Shown here piece by piece: positions 38,671 to 47,870 of a DNA stretch of 64,000 bases. Position 1 is the stretch's first letter. Every line of letters begins with the position of its first letter. A program made the translations under genes and the position numbers. A model generated the notes under the pieces. It had not been told where the DNA came from. It saw only the letters and a program-made list of their open reading frames with translations, and did no database searches. The DNA comes from Limnobacter thiooxidans (GTDB lineage Bacteria; Pseudomonadota; Gammaproteobacteria; Burkholderiales; Burkholderiaceae_B): assembly GCF_036323495.1 (NCBI RefSeq), contig NZ_AP028947.1:1612001-1676000 (forward strand), read 5' to 3'.

Positions 38671-40779
38671 TTATCGAATCGATGTGCTCAACGCCAAATT
38701 TAGATTCTTCTTGCCTTGAGCGCCGGCTGTACTTTCTGGCAGATTTTGTTCCCGAATGATTTGCCACACTCCCTTGCTTTCCTTCCAGGTCAGTATCTTT
38801 TTGGACCGTTCCTGGTAGTTCTTGGCGCTGTAGTCTTGAATGAAACTGATTTCATATTCATCGGGTTTGTCGAAACTCGGGATCACTTGCAAATCTGAAA
38901 TTTCAATGTCGATTTGTTGTGCTCTTGCGATTCGATCACGGCGATTGTTGACCCAGGATTCATAACTGCCTTCTTCGGGCTTGAATGCAGGTGAGTAAAA
39001 CGCGATGTAGCTGTTCACATCCTTGTTTTCCCATGCCTTGGCCCACGAGTTGGTTTTGTTGATCAGGCTTTTCGATACTTCAGCCGGGTCGCCAAATGAT
39101 GCAACTTGCTGGCCTGTACCGCCTGCAGCACCGGCAGTGCCAAGTTGTGCCAACTCGATGGGGGGCATGTCAATTGGCGCCAATGTATTGGGTGTTTCGT
39201 CGGCGTTGACTGACTTCAAAGCCTCGTCAAACCCAATATTGGGCAATTCGAAGTCTTCAAGGTTGATCAAACTGGCTGGGCAACCTTCCGCTTCTGCACC
39301 TGACCGACTTTGCTCTTTGTAAAAAAGAACTTCGCGTTTTGTAGGTTCATCCGCATTGACCAATTCATCGACTGAGAACAGCGTGGTCAATTGCCCTGTT
39401 GCCGCAAGAAGCTTCAATTTGGAGATACTAAGATCGGCTTCAATATTGATCAGGGCGCGTTGTGCCTGGAAGTATTCATTTTCAGCGCTGAGCAGGTCGA
39501 GCAGACTGCGTCGGCCCACTGCAAATTGTTGCTCATACGCGGCGCGCGCTTTGGAAATAGCTGCAGCCTGTTCACGGAAATAGTTCAGCTTCTTCTGCGA
39601 ACTGACCACATCGAACAAGGAAGTTTGTGTGGACTGGCGAATGGCCCGACAAACCACCATTTTGTCGTCCATGCTGCGCAAGCGGCGCTTGATGGCCGAA
39701 TTTCTTGACGCGTTATCGGAACCGCCACGGTACAGGTTGATGGTGGCCAACAAATCGATGGATGAAATTTGACGTTCATCAAATGTGGACAGGTAATTGC
39801 TGTACACATCGGTTTTGGCACGCAAATCAATTCGTGGGTGAAAGCCTTCGCTTGCAGCCGTCACTTCCTGTTTTGCACCAATAATCGAGGAATTCGCAGC
39901 CTTCAATAACGGATGATTGTTCAATGCAAATACCAGACGTTCCCGGTTCTCCACCTCGAAATTGGCATTCACCACATATTCGCCTGTTTCGTTAACCGGC
40001 CACACCGTGTCAGTGATTCGCTGGTAGTTGGCCATGGAAGAAAAAGTGTTGGCTTTTTCGGTGGCCAAGTTGCCCAGTGCCAAGGTGTAACGGCTGCGGG
40101 CCTGTTCCAGATCAGACTGACGCGTTACGCCACTTTTTACTTTTTCTTCAATCCGGTTCATCAAGTCCTGGTGGTATTTCAGGTTGTTCTCGGCAAGGCG
40201 TGTCAAGGCTTGAAAACGGGATACATCGACATGTGAACTGGATGCTTCAAACGCAACCTGATTGGCTTTGTTCAGGTAGCGGTAATAACTTTGCATGGCA
40301 CCGGAATAAGCGGCGAGGTAGCGGGCTTGCGATGCAAACCCGTTATAAAGGTTTTGGCGTGCTTCAATGCCGTACGAGTTTGCATTGTAGGTGCGTGTAT
40401 CAGCATCTTCAATTCTTGTGCGCTCACGACCTGTTGAGCCCCGTGCATCTACAGTGGGCAACAGGGTTCCAAACACCACGTTGGCATCTTCCATTTGCGC
40501 TTCAAGCGCGTGAACATCTGCATCCAGGGCTGGACTGTTTTGCAGCCCCTTGATCACACTTTGTTGCAGCGGGTTGACCGCCTGCGCAGGTGCAGGCTGA
40601 GAATTTTCAAGGGGCGCAGCGTTCTCAACCGGGGAACTGCTTTGAACCTCCGGTATTTCCTGAGGCAGCCCCAGGTCCTGTTGCGCCCAATTCACTGGGG
40701 TATACAGTGAAAACAGGGCAACCAGGATTGCCGATGGCAAAACTTTCAGCGTGGTGTTTGGCGTGTGTTGTGTGTTCAT
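38671..40779 (-). CDS. TolC family outer-membrane channel with C-terminal NTF2-like domain
   Basis: 702 residues. A signal peptide (about 8-33) and a low-complexity region precede two TolC/OEP repeats (about 60-290 and 300-470, with LNKANQVAFEASSSHVDVSR and FAVGRRSLLDLLSAENEYFQ). After a linker, residues about 570-690 form an NTF2/SnoaL-like domain (SWAKAWENKDVNSYIAFYS...YSAKNYQERSKKILTWK), the kind found C-terminally in Cds6-like proteins. Last gene of the type I secretion cassette. Ordinary TolC is about 450-490 residues, so the extra domain is a fusion. Confidence 0.88.
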   Translation of the reverse strand: MNTQHTPNTTLKVLPSAILVALFSLYTPVNWAQQDLGLPQEIPEVQSSSPVENAAPLENSQPAPAQAVNPLQQSVIKGLQNSPALDADVHALEAQMEDANVVFGTLLPTVDARGSTGRERTRIEDADTRTYNANSYGIEARQNLYNGFASQARYLAAYSGAMQSYYRYLNKANQVAFEASSSHVDVSRFQALTRLAENNLKYHQDLMNRIEEKVKSGVTRQSDLEQARSRYTLALGNLATEKANTFSSMANYQRITDTVWPVNETGEYVVNANFEVENRERLVFALNNHPLLKAANSSIIGAKQEVTAASEGFHPRIDLRAKTDVYSNYLSTFDERQISSIDLLATINLYRGGSDNASRNSAIKRRLRSMDDKMVVCRAIRQSTQTSLFDVVSSQKKLNYFREQAAAISKARAAYEQQFAVGRRSLLDLLSAENEYFQAQRALINIEADLSISKLKLLAATGQLTTLFSVDELVNADEPTKREVLFYKEQSRSGAEAEGCPASLINLEDFELPNIGFDEALKSVNADETPNTLAPIDMPPIELAQLGTAGAAGGTGQQVASFGDPAEVSKSLINKTNSWAKAWENKDVNSYIAFYSPAFKPEEGSYESWVNNRRDRIARAQQIDIEISDLQVIPSFDKPDEYEISFIQDYSAKNYQERSKKILTWKESKGVWQIIREQNLPESTAGAQGKKNLNLALSTSIR

Positions 40780-40802
40780 GTTGACTCGTTTAATTAAAAG
40801 CA

Positions 40803-42272
40803 TCAGCAAGCTGCGGCAGGCTCTTCAACCGGCGCACAGGCAGCAGATTCGAATTGATTGCCCGCACCGTAACTGGAAGCCCAGGACGATTTGCCTTGAA
40901 TCAGGTTGTTGATGTGCTCCATTTTGTCGTTAAGGATTTCGTTGACTTTGTCCATTTGCTCGGAGAACAGGGTTTCGTTGTAACTGCTCGATGAATACTC
41001 GTAGTCCCTGACATGGTTGCTTCCACCGGTATCGCAATTTTCTTCCACCACGGGGCACGCGTTTTCAGTGATTTCTTCGCATCCACCCGACGGCTGGGGA
41101 CACTCGGCAGGGGTGACATTCATGTACACATGCGCGGTGTCGTTCATGCAGTTTTCATCACCCATGGTGTAGCTGATCACATCCTCGCCACAGAAGCCTT
41201 CGTTCGGCGTGTAGTGCAGTTTTCCATCCTTGATTTCAACTTGTCCGTTTTCTGCGCAGGCCTCGGTGATTTCAAGTTCGCCGCAGCCCAGGTCGTTTTT
41301 CAGTACATCAATGACAACCGGGCAACCAGCTGTAGTCGTTGCACAATCATTCACCGCATCAGCTGGTGTGTCGCAATCTTCCTGTTCGTCCACAGGTGGG
41401 CACACGGGTGGTGGCGTGCATTCCTCTTCCTCAACGGGCGGGTCGCAGTCTTCCTGCTCGTCCACGGGCGGGCAGACGGGTGGTGTGGGGCATTCCTCTT
41501 CCTCAACGGGTGGGTCGCAGTCTTCCTGTTCGTCCACAGGTGGGCACACGGGTGGTGTGGGGCATTCCTCTTCATCAACAGGTGGGTCGCAGTCTTCCTG
41601 TTCGTCCACGGGCGGGCACACGGGTGGTGTGGGACATTCCTCTTCCTCAACGGGTGGGTCGCAGTCTTCCTGTTCGTCCACGGGCGGGCACACGGGTGGT
41701 GTGGGGCATTCCTCTTCATCAACAGGCGGCTCGCACACTGGTGGGCAAGGCGGGCAGGTTGGACATTCAGGTTCGTTGGGATCAACGGGTGGTTCTTCGT
41801 TTTCGTCAACTGGCGGTGGAGGTGGATCTTTGCATTCCACGGCGGCAGGCCCTTCGTTTTCGATCACGCGAACGGTGTCTGTGCCATTCTGGCGAACCAC
41901 GCTGTCCATGCTGGGCAAGGGGTCTTGACTGACCCGTTCCACCACATAGCCATCGCCGATTTTGGGCAAGTCTTCAGGTACGTCGGTGTCTTGAGCACCC
42001 ACGGTGATGTACTTCCGGATAACGTCTTTTTCGGGTGGTGTACCTGCCTCGAATGGAACAATTTCACCGGTGTTGGGTTTGATCAGCCATTCGGTCGGGC
42101 CTTCAAGCGGGCGAACCATTTCAGGGGCTGTAATTTGACCATCCGTAAATGGGCCCAGCTGAACCACCACTTCGGTTGCGGGCTTTTTCTTCATGGCTGG
42201 ACGGGGCTTTCTGGCCAGACCAAGGGTACTCGGGTCGCAATTCTGGGTGTTTACGACGGGCTTTTCGCTCAT
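40803..42272 (-). CDS. Cysteine- and proline-rich repeat protein, probable type I secretion cargo
   Basis: 489 residues, no signal peptide or membrane segment, 33 cysteines. Residues 1-180 are an acidic soluble region. Residues about 181-300 are five 24-residue repeats, each with three Cys (ECPTPPVC and DEQEDCD). Residues about 303-395 form one Ig/cadherin-like tandem-repeat domain of adhesins (VVIDVLKNDLGC, LHYTPNEGFCGEDVISYTMGDENC), then a Ser/Tyr-rich tail with a helix EQMDKVNEILNDKMEHI. It lies between the HlyD and TolC genes. Cargo status is inference. ATG 42272 has GAGGATT upstream. Confidence 0.7.
   Translation of the reverse strand: MSEKPVVNTQNCDPSTLGLARKPRPAMKKKPATEVVVQLGPFTDGQITAPEMVRPLEGPTEWLIKPNTGEIVPFEAGTPPEKDVIRKYITVGAQDTDVPEDLPKIGDGYVVERVSQDPLPSMDSVVRQNGTDTVRVIENEGPAAVECKDPPPPPVDENEEPPVDPNEPECPTCPPCPPVCEPPVDEEECPTPPVCPPVDEQEDCDPPVEEEECPTPPVCPPVDEQEDCDPPVDEEECPTPPVCPPVDEQEDCDPPVEEEECPTPPVCPPVDEQEDCDPPVEEEECTPPPVCPPVDEQEDCDTPADAVNDCATTTAGCPVVIDVLKNDLGCGELEITEACAENGQVEIKDGKLHYTPNEGFCGEDVISYTMGDENCMNDTAHVYMNVTPAECPQPSGGCEEITENACPVVEENCDTGGSNHVRDYEYSSSSYNETLFSEQMDKVNEILNDKMEHINNLIQGKSSWASSYGAGNQFESAACAPVEEPAAAC
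41371..41730 (-). repeat. Five 72-bp tandem repeats
   Basis: Five units exactly 72 bp apart, each starting TCGCAGTCTTCCTG (plus strand) at 41443, 41515, 41587 and 41659, with a variant at 41371. They encode 24-residue Cys/Pro/Glu repeats. Near-identity suggests recent duplication and variable copy number. Confidence 0.92.
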
Positions 42273-42389
42273 ACTAATCCTCGTGGTCGATGTCATTGAT
42301 AAGTGATCGATCCGCGAGTTTGGTTCCAAATTCACCTGCTTGCCAAACAGGTGGTTCGGTCAGACCGGGCTGGAGGTAACCCTAAGTAG

Positions 42390-43760
42390 CTATTGTTCCG
42401 TGAACGCCTCCACGGAACCACGCAGGATTGGTTTTGTGAGGTAGGAGAGAACCGTGCGCTTTTCAGTCTCAATGCTGACATTGGCGACCATGCCCGGCAT
42501 CAGGCGAACCTTTTCATGAACTTCCATTCTTGGCACAGTGACTTTCACACTGAAGTAAGGGCGGCCAAATTCATCCACCAGGCTGTCAGCGGAAATGCTT
42601 TCTACAGCACCGGTTAGTGCACCGTAAATGGAATAGTCATAGGCAGTAACACGTATGGTTGCCCGCTGTGATGGCCTTATAAACGCGATGTCTTTTGGAT
42701 TGATCCGAGTTTCAAACACCAGTTTTTCATCGGCTGGCACAATTTCAATGACTTCTTTGCCCGCGGGCACAACGGCGCCGCGTGTGTTGTAGAGGATACG
42801 TTGTACAAGTCCATCGACGGGGGTTTTCAAGGTGGCCTGATTCACCCGGTCGCTCAGCTCAATCTGGTTTTGTTCAAGGCTTGCCAGCCTGGCTTTGACC
42901 TCGGAAAGCTCCGTGCGTGCTTCATTGATTTGCTTGAACCGGATTTCCGCAATTTTCTGGCGAGCTTCACGAATGGCGGAATGAAGGCGGTTGGTCTGTG
43001 CACTGGACCCTTCGTAATCTCCTTTCGCTTTGGCGACATCGCGTTCAAGGCGCATGACTTCAACGGGTGAAACGGCACCGCTTTTCAGCAGTGGCCGCAT
43101 GCTGGTCAGTTCCTGTTCGGAAATTTCCAGATTGCGCTTGGCTGCGGTGGCGTTGCTTTGCGCTTCCTCAAGTTCGCGTTGGCGTTGGTCAAGCTGCTGC
43201 TCATAAATCTGGGTTTGGGCCGACCATTCCTGCAGCTTGCTTTGAAGCAGCCTGGATTCCTGAAAGAAAAGTTCAGGGTGTTGCTTGATGGTTTCATCGG
43301 GCAATTTCAACTCGGTATTACTGAGCTGGGCGAGCAATCGTGCTTCACGGAATTGAAAAGAAGCATCGATCGCTTCTTTTTCCCGCAGGCTTGAGGAGAA
43401 ACGCGTGATGTCAATTTGTACCAGGGTGTCTCCGGCTTTGACCTGTTGACCCTCACGCACCATGACTTCGGTGATCACGCCGCCATCCACCGCCTGAATT
43501 ACCTGCAAGCGTTGTGAGGGAACAACCCGGGCTTCGCCATGCGCCGCTTGCGGAACTGTGGCAATGGCAGACCAGGCGAGCAGGGCCAGCATGGTGAATG
43601 CACACAGATGCACCAGTCTTTTCGTGAGTTGCTGTTGCTCGGCCCACAGCCTGGAGTGGCTTAATGGTGCTTCTTCGGGCATGCCATTGTTGCCTGCATC
43701 GGGGCTTGCCTTGCCATTGAACCAGTTAAGCCAACGCTTGAATACAGCTGTCATTCTCAT
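42390..43760 (-). CDS. HlyD family type I secretion adaptor
   Basis: 456 residues. A short cytoplasmic N-terminus, one membrane helix (about 48-67, LVHLCAFTMLALLAWSAIA), a lipoyl half (VIQAVDGGVITEVMVREGQQVKAGDTLVQID), a long periplasmic coiled coil (about 130-310) and a beta barrel with LSYLTKPILRGSVEAFTEQ at the end, as in HlyD/LapC. It bridges the ABC exporter and TolC. It overlaps the ABC gene by 4 nt (ATGA). A 117-nt gap, with a small hairpin at 42333-42353, separates it from the cargo gene. Confidence 0.94.
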   Translation of the reverse strand: MRMTAVFKRWLNWFNGKASPDAGNNGMPEEAPLSHSRLWAEQQQLTKRLVHLCAFTMLALLAWSAIATVPQAAHGEARVVPSQRLQVIQAVDGGVITEVMVREGQQVKAGDTLVQIDITRFSSSLREKEAIDASFQFREARLLAQLSNTELKLPDETIKQHPELFFQESRLLQSKLQEWSAQTQIYEQQLDQRQRELEEAQSNATAAKRNLEISEQELTSMRPLLKSGAVSPVEVMRLERDVAKAKGDYEGSSAQTNRLHSAIREARQKIAEIRFKQINEARTELSEVKARLASLEQNQIELSDRVNQATLKTPVDGLVQRILYNTRGAVVPAGKEVIEIVPADEKLVFETRINPKDIAFIRPSQRATIRVTAYDYSIYGALTGAVESISADSLVDEFGRPYFSVKVTVPRMEVHEKVRLMPGMVANVSIETEKRTVLSYLTKPILRGSVEAFTEQ

Positions 43761-45895
43761 TGAATAGCCCCCGGTTGTTGGTCGCGTTGTTTGGCAAGGG
43801 TGTTGGCTTGATGAAGTACCTTGGCCTTTTCTCCTTGCGTATCAATCTGGCTGTTGTTCATCAATATCAATGAGTGGGCGCAGCTCAGCAAATTCAGTTT
43901 GTGGGTGGTGAATACAAGGATTTGCCGGGTGCTGAGCTGTTGTAGGTACTGGATCAGGCGCGTTTCCATGTACTGGTCCAGGCACACGGTGGGTTCATCA
44001 AGCAGGACAAGCTCGGGTTGCCCCACCAGCGCACGGCACAGTGAAATACTCTGTTTCTGTCCAGAGGACAGGTTGTTGCCCTGATTTTCAATGCGCATGT
44101 GGATGCCATCCGGGTGTTGTTCAACCCACTTCTTGAGCCCCAACGCGTCCAGTATTGACCAGCACGCATTGGTGTCAATGTGGGGTCGGTTAAAGCGGAT
44201 GTTCTCCAGCAGCGTGCCGCGAATCAGGGAGGGGGGCTGCGTGGCATAGCCAATCTTGCTGTTGTATTCACCAGGGTGGTAATGATCGATCGCCAGGTGA
44301 TTGACAGCAAGGTGCCCCGCATCGCAAGCGAGCTGACGGGCTAGTAATTTCAGAATCGAGGTTTTACCCGACCCTGTTGGGCCGATGATGCCCACACGGT
44401 CGCCTGGTTTCAATTCAAGCGTGATGTGCCGAAGGATGAAATGGCCAATTTGTCGTGATTCAGGGCTTTGCCCCGGTTTCACCACGCTGGCAGACTCGAT
44501 GCCGATGTGTTCAATGCCCTTGAGCGCTGCGCGAGTGGCCTGAGTTTTGGGTTGCTGTCCCAGAAACTGGTCCAGTTCTTCGAAGCTGGCTTGCGCAGAA
44601 TGGGTTTGAACAAGATGTCCCTGAAGTTTTTGAATGGGTGCAAAACACCGCATGGTGAGCATGGACACTGCAATCAATCCACCCACAGTCAACTGTTTTT
44701 CAACAATCAGGTAAACACCAAGCGCAATGGTGAATATCCAGCCGCCCTGTTGCAACAACTGGATCGACTGGTTTACCTTAAACAGTTGGTCCCTGACGGC
44801 ATTGCCGCCCATGCGGGACTTGAGTTGCAGATTGTTTAGCAGCTTGCTGTGGGCCTGCTGCACACCTTGGGCCTGAATGTTGTCGAGACAGGCCAATGAA
44901 TCCAGCCATTGGCTTTGTGTTTGCCTGGATTGTTTCATCTGTTCTTGCCCAAGGCAGGACAAGCAACGATGCGAGTGAACAACCAGCAGCAAGGTGAGCA
45001 GAATGACACCGCCCGAAACAAGCAGGAACACCGGATGAATCAGCGTGATGACACCCAGAAAAAGCACCAGAAATGGAAGGTCAATCAGGGCCAGCAAGAA
45101 CACACCGGTGATCAGTTCACGCAATTGCTCGAAAGATCGCAAGTGTTGAAGCAGCACGCTGGGCTCGGTTTTGTGCACGGGCACGTTGAGCAGCGACTGC
45201 GACAAATGACTTGTACATCGAGTGTCAATCGAGGTGGCTGCAAATTCCATCAGGCGGTGACGGGCGTGCTTCAGGAAGTGTTCAAAGCCTAGGCAAAGTG
45301 CAACACCAGCCAGCAAAGCGGCAAGCGATGCATAAGCCTGGTTAGGGATGATGCGATCGTAAACCTGAAGTGAAAACAGGGGGCCGGCCAGGGCCAGAAT
45401 GTTGATCAGCAGCGATGCATACACGACGGGCTTGAAGTTGCCATTGTCAAACTGCATGGCTTCCCGCAACCATTTGCTGTCACGTAATTTTCGCCAAAAG
45501 TTCAGCAGACTGACAGGTGGCGGTTCGGTAGGTTGTGCAGGTGCAGCTGTTTGTAATCCTTCACCTTCAAGTTGGAGGGCCCAGAGCAATGAGGGCTTCT
45601 TGTCTTGACCGCTCAGCAATTCCTGAAGGCTGCCTGTTTGACCGTTGTGGCCCATGGCCAGTGTGTAGGGTCCCAGGTGTTTGACTTCGTCTGCGCCAAC
45701 CTGCTTGAATATTTGATGGGGAACCCCGCACGCGTCCAGGTAACCTTGAAGCAGGGCCAGTTCGGTGTGTTCATCTGGGGTGAGCAAAGATTCCTGCATT
45801 TGCCACTGGCTGGGCAGGAACTCGATGCCAAGTTGTTCCAGCATGTCGCATAGCGCATGTTGAAGCGGCTTGATTGGGCGGGGGTCTTGCAGCAT
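43757..45895 (-). CDS. Type I secretion ABC transporter (LapB-like)
   Basis: 712 residues. The N-terminal region of about 130 residues resembles the C39-like domain of RTX exporters but shows no catalytic Cys-His pair, so no peptidase activity is expected. It is followed by a permease (about 160-430, YASLLINILALAGPLFSLQVYDRIIP) and an ATPase with Walker A GIIGPTGSGKTS, signature NLSSGQKQSISLCRAL and Walker B LVLLDEPT. The ATG at 45895 (MLQDPRPIKPLQ) is preferred over a start 20 codons earlier. First gene of the cassette. Confidence 0.92.
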   Translation of the reverse strand: MLQDPRPIKPLQHALCDMLEQLGIEFLPSQWQMQESLLTPDEHTELALLQGYLDACGVPHQIFKQVGADEVKHLGPYTLAMGHNGQTGSLQELLSGQDKKPSLLWALQLEGEGLQTAAPAQPTEPPPVSLLNFWRKLRDSKWLREAMQFDNGNFKPVVYASLLINILALAGPLFSLQVYDRIIPNQAYASLAALLAGVALCLGFEHFLKHARHRLMEFAATSIDTRCTSHLSQSLLNVPVHKTEPSVLLQHLRSFEQLRELITGVFLLALIDLPFLVLFLGVITLIHPVFLLVSGGVILLTLLLVVHSHRCLSCLGQEQMKQSRQTQSQWLDSLACLDNIQAQGVQQAHSKLLNNLQLKSRMGGNAVRDQLFKVNQSIQLLQQGGWIFTIALGVYLIVEKQLTVGGLIAVSMLTMRCFAPIQKLQGHLVQTHSAQASFEELDQFLGQQPKTQATRAALKGIEHIGIESASVVKPGQSPESRQIGHFILRHITLELKPGDRVGIIGPTGSGKTSILKLLARQLACDAGHLAVNHLAIDHYHPGEYNSKIGYATQPPSLIRGTLLENIRFNRPHIDTNACWSILDALGLKKWVEQHPDGIHMRIENQGNNLSSGQKQSISLCRALVGQPELVLLDEPTVCLDQYMETRLIQYLQQLSTRQILVFTTHKLNLLSCAHSLILMNNSQIDTQGEKAKVLHQANTLAKQRDQQPGAIQ

Positions 45896-46011
45896 GACGG
45901 TGGCCTGAATTCGAGAGCGCCCATGGTAGCGCTTGAACCTACCCCTGAAAATCACTCACTTGGCTCACTCCGCCCAATCGGGGTGTCACTCGATATGCGT
46001 AATCACTTCGA

Positions 46012-47259
46012 TTAAACCAAGCCTTCGAAAGGAAGTGCCATGACGGTGTCACCCGCCTTCAAGTCCCCCTGCGCATGTTCCAGGACCAATAGACAATCGG
46101 ATTCGGACATGCTGCGCAGAATGCCGGAACCTTGTGAGCCCGTGAGGTGGGCAGTGGGCATACCGCCATTGCTTGTGCTGAGCCTGGCGCGTTGGTACTC
46201 GGTTCTGCCCGGACGTTTGCGCAGGTCTTGCGCCAGCCTTGCGCTGACCATGGGCACGGGCAGGGAGTTGGCACTGGCCATTTTGAACAGCGCGTCACGG
46301 ACAAACGCGTAAAAAGTTACCATCACTGCCACGGGGTTGCCTGGCAGACCGAAGAGAAACGCAGAGTTGCCATTCGCAGCGTTGTGAACCTGGCCAAACG
46401 CCATGGGGCGACCGGGGCGCATGGCAATTTTCCAGAAATTCACGCTACCCAACTTTTCCATGACATCTTTGGTGAAGTCGGCTTCACCCACGGACACACC
46501 GCCTGAAGTCAGGATGACGTCGGCCTGTTCCATGGCCTGCAGCATGGCTTGCTCAAGTGCTTCGGGTGAGTCGTGCACCACACCCATGTCCAGGATTTCG
46601 ATAAAGCGAAGGCGGGTGAGCATGCCGTACAGTGTGTATCGGTTGCTGTCATACACGCACCCTTCGTCAAGCGCTTGGCCCAGCGAACGAAGTTCGTCAC
46701 CGGTGGAAAAAAAGGCAACGCGCAACTTGCGGCGCACCACAATTTCAGCCATGCCAAGTGAGGCCAGCAAACCAAGGTCGGCCGGGCGAAGCAATTTGCC
46801 AGCGGGCAGGGCGGTTTTGCCAATGGTCAGGTCTTCACCGGCAAGGCGGCGGTTGTCGCCTGGTGACACGGCACCTGGTGGGAAGCTGATGACGTCGCCA
46901 TTCACCGTGGCATTTTCCTGAATCAACACGGTGTCGCAGCCTGCTGGCATGACCGCACCTGTCATGATTCGCACACATTCACCGGGGGCGCAATGCCCAT
47001 CAAACAGTTTTCCGGCCAGTGCGGTGCCAACCAACTTGAGTGACGTGATGCTGGCGCATTGAATGGTGCTGCTGTGAAAGGCATAGCCATCCATGGCGGA
47101 ATTGTCGTGTGCCGGCACATTGATGGGAGACAGGACATCTGCGGCCAATACCTGGTCAAGGGCCTCGCGAATGGCTACAGTTCGGGTACCTGTGATGGGT
47201 ACAAGCTGTTCAAGAATATTTTGCCGTGCCTGGTCTACAGTTTGAAAATCGGTTTGCAT
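46012..47259 (-). CDS. moeA: Molybdopterin molybdotransferase MoeA
   Basis: 415 residues. Inserts molybdate into adenylylated molybdopterin. Family motifs VPAHDNSAMDGYAF, IMTGAVMPAGCDTV and TSGGVSVGEADFT, and FLFGLPGNPVAVMVTF. Last gene of moaA-fdhD-mobA-moeA, separated from mobA by 17 nt. It serves the formate dehydrogenase encoded opposite. Confidence 0.96.
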   Translation of the reverse strand: MQTDFQTVDQARQNILEQLVPITGTRTVAIREALDQVLAADVLSPINVPAHDNSAMDGYAFHSSTIQCASITSLKLVGTALAGKLFDGHCAPGECVRIMTGAVMPAGCDTVLIQENATVNGDVISFPPGAVSPGDNRRLAGEDLTIGKTALPAGKLLRPADLGLLASLGMAEIVVRRKLRVAFFSTGDELRSLGQALDEGCVYDSNRYTLYGMLTRLRFIEILDMGVVHDSPEALEQAMLQAMEQADVILTSGGVSVGEADFTKDVMEKLGSVNFWKIAMRPGRPMAFGQVHNAANGNSAFLFGLPGNPVAVMVTFYAFVRDALFKMASANSLPVPMVSARLAQDLRKRPGRTEYQRARLSTSNGGMPTAHLTGSQGSGILRSMSESDCLLVLEHAQGDLKAGDTVMALPFEGLV

Positions 47260-47276
47260 GGGGTGTGGTCCGGTCG

Positions 47277-47870
47277 TCAGGCTTTCTGTTCAAGCGCTCT
47301 GAGTTCTTCAAGTGTATTGACGTTGTGAAAGGCTGCTTCGTCTTCAAAGTCGACAGCAGCATGGGGAATATTCGAATACCAGGCATCAATTTTCCGGCCA
47401 CCCTTGCGCAGAAATTCTTCCATGCCGGGAAGTACTTCGGATCGCATCATGCAAAACACGGGCTGGTGACGCCCACCTGTGGCGGCGACTGTCAGCATCA
47501 GGGTGGGGTCTTTCAGAAAAGGCTCGCTCAATCTGGCAACCAGGTCAAGAGGAAACAGCGGCACATCACAAGGTACTGTGACCAGAAATGGCACTGTGGC
47601 CTCGTTCAAGGCGGCTTGCATACCCGCCAGGGGGCCTGCGAAGTCGGCTTGCTGGTCGCAGATCACGGGAATGCCGAAGCCTTCATAAACGCCGATGTTG
47701 CGATTGGCATTGATCATGGTGCTGCCCACCTGGGATGAAAGGCGCATCAGGGCGTGCAAAGCCAAGGGGGCTTGCTTGAAGTTGCGCAAGCCCTTGTCAA
47801 TGCCGCCCATGCGGCTGCCCATGCCACCGGCCAAAATTACGGCGGTGATGTCATCAAGAGAAATGCTCAT
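47277..47870 (-). CDS. mobA: Molybdenum cofactor guanylyltransferase MobA
   Basis: 197 residues with the nucleotidyltransferase signature AVILAGGMGSRMGGIDKGLR. Makes the bis-MGD cofactor used by DMSO-reductase-family enzymes such as the FDH alpha subunit. Overlaps fdhD by 4 nt. Confidence 0.94.
   Translation of the reverse strand: MSISLDDITAVILAGGMGSRMGGIDKGLRNFKQAPLALHALMRLSSQVGSTMINANRNIGVYEGFGIPVICDQQADFAGPLAGMQAALNEATVPFLVTVPCDVPLFPLDLVARLSEPFLKDPTLMLTVAATGGRHQPVFCMMRSEVLPGMEEFLRKGGRKIDAWYSNIPHAAVDFEDEAAFHNVNTLEELRALEQKA

Noticed and set aside
41371..41730. CRISPR-like regular repeats
   Set aside because: Units are contiguous with no unique spacers and lie in a coding frame.
41013..42299. 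428-residue plus-strand ORF and a Ser/Gly/Thr-rich ORF opposite the Cys-rich gene
   Set aside because: Both mirror the 72-bp repeats. The minus frame has a good ribosome site, domain similarity and operon context.
42333..42353. CACCTG / CAGGTG inverted repeat between the HlyD and cargo genes
   Set aside because: Only 6 bp with a 9-nt loop and no T-tract; mentioned with the HlyD gene but not called separately.
43757..45895. C39 peptidase (bacteriocin exporter) activity in the ABC transporter
   Set aside because: No Cys-His catalytic pair is visible in the N-terminal region, and the cargo has no double-glycine leader.
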